Shown here: positions 34,152-41,719 of the stretch, piece after piece
How positions within the stretch are numbered: the first letter of the stretch is position 1
Layout: each line of letters opens with the position of its first letter
Assembly: GCF_013409045.1 (NCBI RefSeq)
Contig: NZ_JACCBT010000001.1
Location: forward strand, 7,666,669-7,730,668
DNA: 64,000 nucleotides
Direction of reading: 5' to 3'
Source of the DNA: Actinomadura citrea
Lineage (GTDB): Bacteria; Actinomycetota; Actinomycetes; Streptosporangiales; Streptosporangiaceae
The notes under the pieces: model-generated
What the model was told of the DNA's origin: nothing
The model's database searches: none
The model's input: only the letters and a program-made list of their open reading frames with translations
Made by a program: the position numbers and the translations under genes

Positions 34152-35228
34152 TCAGTTCACGTCGCGACCGGCCAACTGTAGTCCTCCCTGACGGTCGTCC
34201 GCGGCATATCGGGCACTACGGGTCCGCCGAACGCACATGATCCCGGCGCCGACGATCATGAGCGCGAGCCCGGCGAGGCACCGGTCGCCCAGCGAGAACG
34301 CCCACGGGCCGCTCGCCGCGACGTCGTCCCCGGCGTCGGCGACGACGAGCAGCGTCCCGGCGGCGGCCAGGCCGGCGCCGGTCCCCCGCGGCGGCGCGGG
34401 GCGGCGCGCGAGCAGGGGCACGGCGGCGAGCCCGAGGGCCAGGACGGCGGTGCCCGTCCAGTGGCCCGTCCAGCGCGGCGGGACGTACCGCGGCGGCGGG
34501 ACGGCGATCGCGTGCTTGGGCAGCCGGACCCGGATCCTCATCCCCTCGTGCGGGGCGAGCGCGTTCTGGACGAAGTCGATGGCGTACGGGCCGTCGCGGT
34601 CGCGCAGGCACCGGGTCGTCACGCCGGGCGCGCCCGCCCGGCAGGTCGCGTGCCGCAGCGGCACCGGCGCCTGCACCCGGACCGCCGCGTTCCCGATGGG
34701 GACGTCCCAGTTCGTCCCGATCGCGTCCCACAGCAGGTCGTCGTGGTCGGCGCGCGGGGTGAACACGCGGCGCACCTCGTACTCGATCACGTAGGCCTGG
34801 CGGCCGCGGACCTCGCGGTGCCGGTCGCCGATGCTGATCTGCACGTCGTGCAGGAACCGGGTCGTGCGGACGCGGGCCGGCGCGCCGGTGGAGGAGCTGC
34901 TGCTGACGCCCCGGACCTCGTAGAGGCGGTCGCCGCGGCGGAACGGCACGTGCCGGACGATCCCGTGCTCCCCCGCCCGGTCGAAGTCGTAGGTGATCGT
35001 CTCCCGCACGTACAGCACGCCGTCGGTACCGATGGTGAGGACGACGTCGTAGGCCGGGATGCTCTCGCCGCGGTAGGCCGGCTCGGGAGGCGGCGCGACA
35101 CCGGAGGCTCCGGGCGCGGGCTCGGCGCCCGCCTCCCGTCCGGCGCAGGCGGGCAGCCCGAGCACGAGGAACAGCAGCACACCCGCGATGATCGCGGAGC
35201 GCCGGACACGGCCAGGCACGTCGGGCAT
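34152..35228 (-). CDS. DUF2207-like membrane lipoprotein
   Basis: This 358-residue protein has a signal sequence with a possible lipobox (VLGLPACAG). The extracytoplasmic DUF2207-type domain follows: VVLTIGTDGVLYVRETITYDF, HGIVRHVPFR, YVIEYEVRRVF and DLLWDAIGTNWDVPIGNA. C-terminal hydrophobic segments (TAVLALGLAAVPLLARR, GTLLVVADAGDDVA and LAGLALMIVGAGIMCV) anchor it. Function unknown. It precedes the WecA-like gene on the same strand (about 87-base gap). Confidence 0.78.
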   Translation of the reverse strand: MPDVPGRVRRSAIIAGVLLFLVLGLPACAGREAGAEPAPGASGVAPPPEPAYRGESIPAYDVVLTIGTDGVLYVRETITYDFDRAGEHGIVRHVPFRRGDRLYEVRGVSSSSSTGAPARVRTTRFLHDVQISIGDRHREVRGRQAYVIEYEVRRVFTPRADHDDLLWDAIGTNWDVPIGNAAVRVQAPVPLRHATCRAGAPGVTTRCLRDRDGPYAIDFVQNALAPHEGMRIRVRLPKHAIAVPPPRYVPPRWTGHWTGTAVLALGLAAVPLLARRPAPPRGTGAGLAAAGTLLVVADAGDDVAASGPWAFSLGDRCLAGLALMIVGAGIMCVRRTRSARYAADDRQGGLQLAGRDVN

Positions 35229-35465
35229 GTTTCCACCGTTGCCGTGATCGTGTCGGTGTAACGCCCCCGATCCGCCCGCCGGGTAAGCCCTTTGCCCCCT
35301 GCACGGACGGTCAGAGGAGCCTTGGACGCGTCCAGCGCCGGATCGGTTCGCCGAACCGCCGGATTCGGCCTGCCCCGGTCAGATGTGGCTCCCCGCCAAA
35401 AATCGCTGGTAAGGGGCTGCTAGGTTGTCGCTCGCTAACCCCCCAATTCGAACACGGAGGGACCT

Positions 35466-35897
35466 ATGCGGCGAATCGCTGCAGTAGCCCTGACCGCCGG
35501 CACGCTGATGGCCGGCATGGCCGCCGTCGGCGCCCCCGCCGAAGCCGCCGCCACCGGCAGCTGGAAGCCGTACGACTCCTACAGCCACGTGGCCTCCTAC
35601 GGGACCTACACCCGGAGCGGCGGCAGCACCTCCGTCACGGGCTACCTCCTCGACGACAAGACCAACGGCTGGACCTCCTGCGTGCGCTTCAAGTTCACCG
35701 AGGGCTCCAAGGTGTACTGGTCACGCTTCAAGATCATCGGCGTGACGTCCAGCGGCACCCGTTACAACTTCGACGGCAAGGCCAAAGTCAAGATCAGCGT
35801 GAAGTCGTCCTACGGCAGCCACATGTGGGTGCAGGAGTGCGGCCGGAACAAGAAGACCGGCAAGTACTACTACGGCAAGGGCAAGCAGATCTTCTGA
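35466..35897 (+). CDS. Small secreted protein
   Basis: This 143-residue protein has a clear signal peptide (MRRIAAVALTAGTLMAGMAA, cleavage near APAEAAA). The mature part is a basic, Tyr/Ser/Lys-rich beta-type sequence with two Cys (WTSCVRFKF and QECGRNKK) that probably form a disulfide. No family recognised. GGAGG precedes the ATG and a terminator follows, so it is a single-gene unit, divergent from the DUF2207 gene. Confidence 0.75.
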   Translation: MRRIAAVALTAGTLMAGMAAVGAPAEAAATGSWKPYDSYSHVASYGTYTRSGGSTSVTGYLLDDKTNGWTSCVRFKFTEGSKVYWSRFKIIGVTSSGTRYNFDGKAKVKISVKSSYGSHMWVQECGRNKKTGKYYYGKGKQIF

Positions 35898-35924
35898 TCC
35901 GCCCCCCTTTCCGTCTGACGACAC

Positions 35925-35950
35925 AGGCCCCGCCCGACCCGGCGGGGCCT
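35925..35950 (+). terminator. Terminator after the secreted-protein gene
   Basis: A 10-bp perfect stem, aggccccgcc (35925-35934) with ggcggggcct (35941-35950), lies 28 bases after the stop; a short T run follows. Confidence 0.75.
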
Positions 35951-36019
35951 TCGCGTTTCTCGGGCCGCGCCGCCTCCGGCACACCGGCCCAGATCGAACG
36001 GATCTTGCCGGCCCGCCCG

Positions 36020-36835
36020 TCAGTCGGTGCCGGGTTCGTCCTTGTGGAGGGACGGCTTGGGGTTCGGGGCAGGGGATTCCTGGAGGGGCTCAGAGGGCTC
36101 TTGAGGGGTCTGCGGAGGTTCTTCCTTGGTGAGGGAAGGCTTGGCCGCCTCGGCGGTGGAGGGGGCCTCTGCGGGCGTCTCGGGCTCGTCCTCTTCGGTG
36201 AGCAGGACGCCGACCACGGCGCGGATCTTGTCCTCGGGGACGGCGCCGGCGCGCAGGAGGCGGGGCACGGAGCCGGTCAGGTCGATGATCGTGGACGGGT
36301 CGGCGTGGCCGGCGGCGCCGCCGTCCAGGTAGACCGCGACCGAGTCGCCCAGCATCTTCTCGGCCTCGTCGACCGTGCGGGCGGCGGGGCGGCCGGACAG
36401 GTTCGCGCTGCTGACGGCGAGAGGGCCCGTCTCCTTGAGCAGTTGGACGGCGAGCTCGTGCATCGGCATCCGGATGGCGACGGTGCCCTTGGTCTCGCCG
36501 AGGTCCCACATGAGGTTGGGGTTGGCTCGGCAGACGAGGGTCAGCGCGCCAGGCCAGAACTCGTCGATGAGGTCCTGCCCGTAGGTGCCGAGGTCGTCCA
36601 CGAGGGCCGTGGCGGCGCGGACGGAGCCGACCAGCACCGGCGGCGGCATCTCGCGGCCGCGGCCCTTGGCGTCCAGGAGGGCGGTCACGGCGGGCGGCAT
36701 GAAGGCGTCCACGCCGACGCCGTACACGGTGTCGGTCGGCAGGACGATCAGCTCGCCGCGCCGGACGGCCGAGAAGGCCTCGGCGATCCCCCGGGTGCGC
36801 TCCATCGGCTCAGAGCAGTCGTAACGTCGGCTCAC
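36020..36835 (-). CDS. sua5: L-threonylcarbamoyladenylate synthase (Sua5/YrdC/TsaC)
   Basis: This 271-residue enzyme makes threonylcarbamoyl-AMP for the t6A37 modification of ANN-decoding tRNAs. It shows the start SRRYDCSEP common in actinobacteria, then LPTDTVYGVGVDAF, FWPGALTLV and SSANLSGRPA, which make up the YrdC nucleotide site. The last 60 residues are a low-complexity acidic, Pro/Glu-rich tail (ETPAEAPSTAEAAKP and on) not found in short homologues. The GTG start at 36835 is set by the family N-terminus. It follows prmC. Confidence 0.9.
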   Translation of the reverse strand: MSRRYDCSEPMERTRGIAEAFSAVRRGELIVLPTDTVYGVGVDAFMPPAVTALLDAKGRGREMPPPVLVGSVRAATALVDDLGTYGQDLIDEFWPGALTLVCRANPNLMWDLGETKGTVAIRMPMHELAVQLLKETGPLAVSSANLSGRPAARTVDEAEKMLGDSVAVYLDGGAAGHADPSTIIDLTGSVPRLLRAGAVPEDKIRAVVGVLLTEEDEPETPAEAPSTAEAAKPSLTKEEPPQTPQEPSEPLQESPAPNPKPSLHKDEPGTD

Positions 36836-36897
36836 GGTCGCCCGTCTTCCCATCTGCACAGCGCTCGTCCGGTTTGGCACCGCCCAGGATAGCGGGG

Positions 36898-37758
36898 CTA
36901 GTCGGCGGCCAGACGCGCGGTGACGAAGCGGTCCCGGTTCGCCAGGTCGCGGCGGTTGCGCACGTCGCGCCAGCCGTGCTCCTCCGCGAAGACCCAGTAG
37001 ACGCCGTTGCCCTGCAGATCGCTGTGCTCGACGGCCGCGTAGCCGCCGGGCCGCAGGAGGCGGCGGGCGGTGCGCTCCACCACGCGGATCGCGTCCAGGC
37101 CGTCGTCGCCGCCGCCCCACAGGGCGTCGGCGGGGTCGTGGTCGCGGACGTCGCGCGGGACGTACTCCCACTCGCTCATCGGGATGTACGGGGGGTTGCT
37201 GACGACGAGGTCGACGGTGCCGTCCAGCTCGGTGAGCGCGGCGGCGAAGTCGTCCAGGTGCAGGCGGACGCGGCCCCGCTCGTCCAGCTCCTCCACGTTG
37301 CGGGTCGCGTGGACGAAGGCGGTCGGGTCCTTCTCGACGGCGTGGACGCGGGCGCGGGGGGCCTCCAGCGCGATGGACAGCGCGATCGCGGCGGAGCCGG
37401 TGCCGAGGTCGACGACGAGGGGGTCGCGGACGTCCATGTCGCGCAGCGTCTCCAGTGCCCAGCCGACCATCACCTCGGTCTCCGGGCGCGGCACGAACAC
37501 GCCGGGCCCGACCTTCATCTCCAGGTAGCGGAAGAACGCCCGGCCGGTGATGTGCTGCAGCGGCTCCCCCGCCTCGCGGCGCGCGACGAACTCCCAGAAC
37601 CGGGCGTCGAACGCGCTGTCGGGGACGCCGTGCAGCTCCGAGCGCCGCACCCGGTGCACGGCCGCCGCGAGCTCCTCGGCGTCGGCGCGGGGCGAGGCGG
37701 CGCCCGCGTCGGCGAGCCGCGCGGTGGCCCTGGCGATCTCGTCGAGCAGCAGGTTCAT
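36898..37758 (-). CDS. prmC: Peptide chain release factor N5-glutamine methyltransferase
   Basis: This 286-residue SAM-dependent methylase of the GGQ glutamine of release factors has an N-terminal substrate-binding helical domain, SAM-binding VVDLGTGSAAIALSIA (115-130) and the catalytic NPPY at 188-191. The start overlaps the prfA stop (ATGA), coupling the enzyme to its substrate gene. Confidence 0.95.
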   Translation of the reverse strand: MNLLLDEIARATARLADAGAASPRADAEELAAAVHRVRRSELHGVPDSAFDARFWEFVARREAGEPLQHITGRAFFRYLEMKVGPGVFVPRPETEVMVGWALETLRDMDVRDPLVVDLGTGSAAIALSIALEAPRARVHAVEKDPTAFVHATRNVEELDERGRVRLHLDDFAAALTELDGTVDLVVSNPPYIPMSEWEYVPRDVRDHDPADALWGGGDDGLDAIRVVERTARRLLRPGGYAAVEHSDLQGNGVYWVFAEEHGWRDVRNRRDLANRDRFVTARLAAD

Positions 37759-38819
37759 GATCCTTGTGCTTCGGCCAGGCGGCGTTCCATCTCGGCGTCG
37801 ACCAGCGCCTGGGTGACGTTCTGGAGGTCGCCGTCCAGCACCTGGTCGAGGTTGTAGGCCTTGTAGCCGACCCGGTGGTCGGAGATCCGGTTCTCCGGGT
37901 AGTTGTAGGTGCGCACCCGCTCGGAGCGGTCCACGGTGCGGACCTGGCTCTTGCGCTCGGCGGAGGCGGCCGCGTCGGCCTCCTCCTGCGCCATCGCCAG
38001 CAGCCGGGACCGCAGGATGCGCAGCGCCTGCTCCTTGTTCTGCAGCTGGCTCTTCTCGTTCTGGCAGGAGACGACGACGCCGGTCGGCAGGTGCGTGATG
38101 CGGACCGCGGAGTCGGTCGTGTTGACGCTCTGCCCGCCCGGCCCGGACGAGCGGTACACGTCGATGCGCAGGTCGTTCGGGTCGATCTGGACGTCGACGT
38201 CCTCGGCCTCGGGCGTCACCAGGACGCCGACGGCGCTGGTGTGGATGCGCCCCTGCGACTCGGTCGCGGGCACCCGCTGCACCCGGTGGACGCCGCCCTC
38301 GAACTTCAGCCGCGTCCAGACCCCGTCCTCCTGGGCGCCCCTGGCCTTCACCGCGACCGTGACGTCCTTGTATCCGCCGAGGTCGGAGGGGTGGGAGTCG
38401 AGGATCTCGGTCTTCCAGCCGACGCGCTCGGCGTAGCGGAGGTACATCCGCAGCAGGTCGCCGGCGAACAGCGCCGACTCCTCGCCGCCCTCACCCGCCT
38501 TGACCTCCAGGATGACGTCCTTGCCGTCGCTCGGGTCGCGCGGGACGAGCAGCCGCCGCAGCCGCTCCTCCAGTTCCGCGCGGCGCTTTCCGAGGTCCTC
38601 GGCCTCGGCGGCGAACGCGGCGTCCTCGCCGGCCAGCTCACGGGCGGTGCCGAGGTCGTCCTCGGTCGCGGACAGCTCGCGGTGCGTCTCGACGATCGGG
38701 CGCAGCTCCGCGTAACGCTTGCCGAGCTTGCGCGCCAGGCTCTGGTCGGCATGGACGGACGGGTCGGCGAGCCGTTCCTCGATGCCCGCGTATTCGCTGA
38801 TCAGATCGTCGAGATTCAC
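37755..38819 (-). CDS. prfA: Peptide chain release factor 1
   Basis: This 354-residue class I release factor reads UAA/UAG. The catalytic SSGPGGQSVNTT has GGQ at 228-230. The N-terminal helical domain and the C-terminal MERRLAEAQ end are complete. The GTG start at 38819 has AGGA upstream. It follows rpmE and precedes prmC, the usual actinobacterial order. Confidence 0.96.
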   Translation of the reverse strand: MNLDDLISEYAGIEERLADPSVHADQSLARKLGKRYAELRPIVETHRELSATEDDLGTARELAGEDAAFAAEAEDLGKRRAELEERLRRLLVPRDPSDGKDVILEVKAGEGGEESALFAGDLLRMYLRYAERVGWKTEILDSHPSDLGGYKDVTVAVKARGAQEDGVWTRLKFEGGVHRVQRVPATESQGRIHTSAVGVLVTPEAEDVDVQIDPNDLRIDVYRSSGPGGQSVNTTDSAVRITHLPTGVVVSCQNEKSQLQNKEQALRILRSRLLAMAQEEADAAASAERKSQVRTVDRSERVRTYNYPENRISDHRVGYKAYNLDQVLDGDLQNVTQALVDAEMERRLAEAQGS

Positions 38820-38875
38820 GCTGTGTCCTGGCCCGTTGCGGCGCGGGGACGGGCGCCCCCGCACCGGTTTCGGAC

Positions 38876-38903
38876 GGCCCGGGAACCTGTGAGTCCCCGG
38901 GCC
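38876..38903 (-). terminator. Hairpin between rpmE and prfA
   Basis: An 8-bp stem GGCCCGGG (38876-38883) with CCCGGGCC (38896-38903) lies 29 bases past the rpmE stop. It may end or reduce transcription into prfA. Confidence 0.5.
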
Positions 38904-38931
38904 GCCCCTGATGTCCGCCGTGCGGTTCGCC

Positions 38932-39150
38932 CTACTTGTCGGCCTTCTTCTTGCCGAAGCGCTGCTCGAAGCGCGCGACCCGGCCGCCGGTGTCGAGGAT
39001 CTTCTGCTTGCCCGTGTAGAACGGGTGGCAGTTCGAGCACACGTCCGCGTGGATCACGCCGTTGGCGGCGGTGCTGCGGGTCTCGAAGGTGTTGCCGCAC
39101 GTACACGTCACGGTCGTGACGACGTAGTTCGGGTGGATGTCGGGCTTCAT
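38932..39150 (-). CDS. rpmE: 50S ribosomal protein L31, zinc-binding type
   Basis: This 72-residue large-subunit protein keeps the zinc ligands Cys16, Cys18, Cys38 and Cys41 (TCTCGNTF and DVCSNCHPFYTG), so it is the C+ form used in zinc sufficiency. GGAG precedes the ATG at 39150. Rho lies upstream in the same orientation, separated here by a two-component system. Confidence 0.96.
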   Translation of the reverse strand: MKPDIHPNYVVTTVTCTCGNTFETRSTAANGVIHADVCSNCHPFYTGKQKILDTGGRVARFEQRFGKKKADK

Positions 39151-39250
39151 GGGTTCTCCTCGCCTCAGGCGGTCGCCGGGCGCCCCCGAATCCGCATGGC
39201 GATGCCATGGGAGATGTGGGAGGCGTGAACCGGTACCGCAGCGGTTGCAC
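39151..39250 (-). promoter_or_regulatory. Possible L31 leader region
   Basis: The 5' leader of rpmE contains CATGGC-gat-GCCATG (39195-39209), a perfect small hairpin, and other GC pairings close to the ribosome-binding site. Actinobacterial L31 genes are known to carry a conserved autoregulatory leader (L31-Actinobacteria motif). Whether this matches it could not be tested by eye. Confidence 0.3.
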
Positions 39251-39415
39251 ACCAAGTGTGCCAGATACCCGAACGCGGCGAGGTCACCGGGCATTCCCGA
39301 TCTAGGGGCCACCCACCCGGGCCGGGCGGGTGGAAGGCGCTCTGGCGCCTGGAGGCCGGACGAGCACGAAGACCTCAGCCGTGGCGTGAGGACCGCCCGG
39401 CTCGTGACGGGGGTT

Positions 39416-39434
39416 CCAGGGGGTCGCCCCCTGG
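39416..39434 (-). terminator. Terminator after the NarL-type regulator gene
   Basis: An 8-bp perfect stem CCAGGGGG (39416-39423) with CCCCCTGG (39427-39434) has a 3-nt loop and lies 11 bases past the stop of the response regulator. The rest of 39251-39444 shows no gene. Confidence 0.6.
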
Positions 39435-39444
39435 GAAGACACGG

Positions 39445-40092
39445 CTAGCTCAGCCCCAGGTAGGCCAGCACCGCCATGACGCGGCGGTGCCCGCCCTGCG
39501 CCGGCTGCAGGCCCAGCTTCATGAAGATGTTGGAGATGTGCTTCTCCACGGCGCCCTCGGTGACGACGAGGTCCGCGGCGATGGCGCCGTTCGAGCGTCC
39601 CTGCGCCATCAGCCCGAGCACCTCGCGCTCGCGCGGGGTCAGCGTCTCCAGCGGGTCGCCGGTGCGGCGCCGGCCGAGGAGCTGCCCGATCACCTCGGGG
39701 TCGATGACCGTCCCGCCGGCGGCGATGCGGCGCACCGCATCGATGAACTCCTCGACGTCCGACACCCGCTCCTTCAGCAGGTAGCCGACGCCCTGGGCGC
39801 CGCCGCCGATGAGGTCCGTGGCGTAGCGCTCCTCCACGTACTGGGACAGGACGAGGATCGGCGTGCCCGGGCGGCGCTCCCGGACGGCGAGGGCCGCGCG
39901 CAGCCCCTCGTCGGTGAACGAGGGCGGCATCCGGACGTCCACGATGGCGAGGTCGGGGGCGTGCTCCTCGACGAGCCCGGGCAGCCCCGGGCCGTCGCCC
40001 ACGGTCGCCACCGTCTCGATCCCGGCGTCGGCGAGCAGCCGGACGAGCCCTTCCCGCAACAGCACCGAGTCCTCGGCGATCACTACCCGCAT
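39445..40092 (-). CDS. NarL/FixJ-type response regulator
   Basis: This 215-residue two-component regulator has a receiver domain at 1-120 (VVIAEDSVLLREGL, phospho-acceptor Asp in LAIVDVRMPP, Lys in YLLKERV) and a LuxR-type HTH at about 150-210 (TPREREVLGLMAQGRSNGAIAADLVVTEGAVEKHISNIF). It is encoded directly after its kinase, with a 40-base gap. Confidence 0.92.
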   Translation of the reverse strand: MRVVIAEDSVLLREGLVRLLADAGIETVATVGDGPGLPGLVEEHAPDLAIVDVRMPPSFTDEGLRAALAVRERRPGTPILVLSQYVEERYATDLIGGGAQGVGYLLKERVSDVEEFIDAVRRIAAGGTVIDPEVIGQLLGRRRTGDPLETLTPREREVLGLMAQGRSNGAIAADLVVTEGAVEKHISNIFMKLGLQPAQGGHRRVMAVLAYLGLS

Positions 40093-40132
40093 CCGCCCAT
40101 TATCGGGCTCGGCGCGGCGCCGCGTGCCGCGA

Positions 40133-41518
40133 TCACCACGTGCAGGGCAGATCCGCCCGGATGATCGTGGGGCCGCCGGGCGGGCTGTCCACGATCAGCA
40201 GGCCGTCGATCGTCGCCGCCCGGTCGGCCAGCCCGGCCAGGCCGCCCTCCGGCCGCGCGACCGCGCCGCCCATCCCGTTGTCGATCACTTCGACGACCAC
40301 CCAGCGGTCCTCGCGGACCACGCGGACGGACGCGCGGGTCGCGCGGGCGTACTTGGCGATGTTGGCCAGCGACTCGGCGACGATGAAGTAGGCGATGCTC
40401 TCGACCGCCGCCGGCGGGCGCTCCGGCAGGTCGACCTCCACCTCGACGGGGACGGGGGCGCGCCCGGCCAGCCCGGACAGCGCCGGGTCCAGACCGCGGT
40501 CGGTGAGGATCGCCGGGTAGATCCCGCGGGCGAGGTCGCGCAGCTCGGAGATCGCCTCCCGGGTGCCCGCGTGGGCCTGCTCGATCAGCGCCCGCGCGCC
40601 CTCGGGGTCCTCGTCCAGCTTGGCGCGGGCGCGGCCGATGTCCATCGCCACGGCCAGCAGCCGCTGCTGCGCCCCGTCGTGCAGGTCCCGCTCGATGCGG
40701 CGCCGCTCGAACTCGGCCGCGTCCACCCCGCGGGCGCGGCTGGCCCGCAGGTGCTCGGTCCGCTCGCGCAGCGCGGCGTTCTCGGCCTGCGACGGGCTCG
40801 GGCCCAGCATCAGCGCGGCGAACGCGGCGTGCCCCATCGCCATGACGCGCGTCACGTACATCGCCGGGACGAGGAGCACCAGGCCGAGGAGCGACATCGG
40901 CAGCGCCTCGACGGGGTTGCCCGCCCAGTACGAGACCCCGAAGTTGATCTCGGCGCCGCCGCCCGCCGCCACGATCGCCGGGAGGAACAGCAGCGTGCCC
41001 GTCCCGGCCCACGCCGTCACCGACACGACGAACTCCACCAGCGTGATCGGGAACAGCACGGCCAGGTAGGCCAGGTCCTTCCAGGTGGCCGGGTCCCCCG
41101 CCATCGCCTTGAGCTTGGCCAGCGGGTTGCGGCCCTCCGGCACGCGCCGGTAGGGGCTCGGGATCCGGACGCCGAACGCCGCCAGGACGAACCGCCGCTC
41201 CAGCACCGCGCCGAACCGCCAGGCGAGCATCAGCAGCGCCAGCAGCGGGAGGCCCACCCAGATGATCAGCAGTGCGACCGACAGGGTCAGCCCGACGGCG
41301 AGGACGACGAACCAGCCGAGCCCCCAGGCCAGGCTGACGCCCAGATACACCGCCGAACGCCAGGTCAGCGAGGACTTCACCATCGCGAGCGGATGCCAGG
41401 ACCGGTTCATGACGGACGTCGACCCGCCGCCGGCCCGTGTCGCCGTCGCCCACCGCGCCGCGGCCCACTGGACGGCGGCGCCGCCCACCGCACCGCCGTC
41501 CTTGCTCAGCTCGCCCAC
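40133..41518 (-). CDS. Membrane sensor histidine kinase (HisKA_3 type)
   Basis: This 461-residue kinase has an N-terminal membrane sensor region of several helices (LTWRSAVYLGVSLAWGLGWF, VALLIIWVGLPLLALLML and others) of the putative-sensor type. Then comes the dimerisation/phosphoacceptor ERRRIERDLHDGAQQRLLAVAM, with the phosphorylated His in RDLHDGAQ. The C-terminal HATPase has ESLANIAKYARA, VIDNGMGG and GLAGLADRAATIDG. The GTG at 41518 is chosen for the GGAGG six bases upstream. Partner of the adjacent NarL-type regulator. Confidence 0.9.
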   Translation of the reverse strand: MGELSKDGGAVGGAAVQWAAARWATATRAGGGSTSVMNRSWHPLAMVKSSLTWRSAVYLGVSLAWGLGWFVVLAVGLTLSVALLIIWVGLPLLALLMLAWRFGAVLERRFVLAAFGVRIPSPYRRVPEGRNPLAKLKAMAGDPATWKDLAYLAVLFPITLVEFVVSVTAWAGTGTLLFLPAIVAAGGGAEINFGVSYWAGNPVEALPMSLLGLVLLVPAMYVTRVMAMGHAAFAALMLGPSPSQAENAALRERTEHLRASRARGVDAAEFERRRIERDLHDGAQQRLLAVAMDIGRARAKLDEDPEGARALIEQAHAGTREAISELRDLARGIYPAILTDRGLDPALSGLAGRAPVPVEVEVDLPERPPAAVESIAYFIVAESLANIAKYARATRASVRVVREDRWVVVEVIDNGMGGAVARPEGGLAGLADRAATIDGLLIVDSPPGGPTIIRADLPCTW

Positions 41519-41622
41519 GTCGTCCCTCCGTGCCGCTCCGACCTGCGTTGGCCCTTCCGTCCTACGTGTCAAGCGTGCCGGGTGCGGGGCGGGGCCGCCA
41601 TGACGTCCGCCGCCCGATCAGA

Positions 41623-41640
41623 GGTGGGGCTAACCCCACC
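41623..41640. promoter_or_regulatory. 18-bp palindrome upstream of the histidine kinase gene
   Basis: GGTGGGGCTAACCCCACC is symmetrical except for its centre. It is identical to the core of the dyad at 20968-20985 before the DUF4097 lipoprotein gene. Here it lies 105 bases upstream of the kinase start and is separate from the rho terminator, so an operator is more likely than a second terminator. Confidence 0.5.
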
Positions 41641-41675
41641 CTCCCCCTGCCGCGCGGCCCGCCCGCGGGACGGCG

Positions 41676-41707
41676 ACGCCCCCGCCCGGAGGACCGGACG
41701 GGGGCGT
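41676..41707 (-). terminator. Terminator after rho
   Basis: A stem ACGCCCCCG (41676-41684) with CGGGGGCGT (41699-41707), extended by an inner CCGG pairing, lies 13 bases after the rho stop on the leftward strand. Confidence 0.7.
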
Positions 41708-41719
41708 GCGCGGCGCGTC

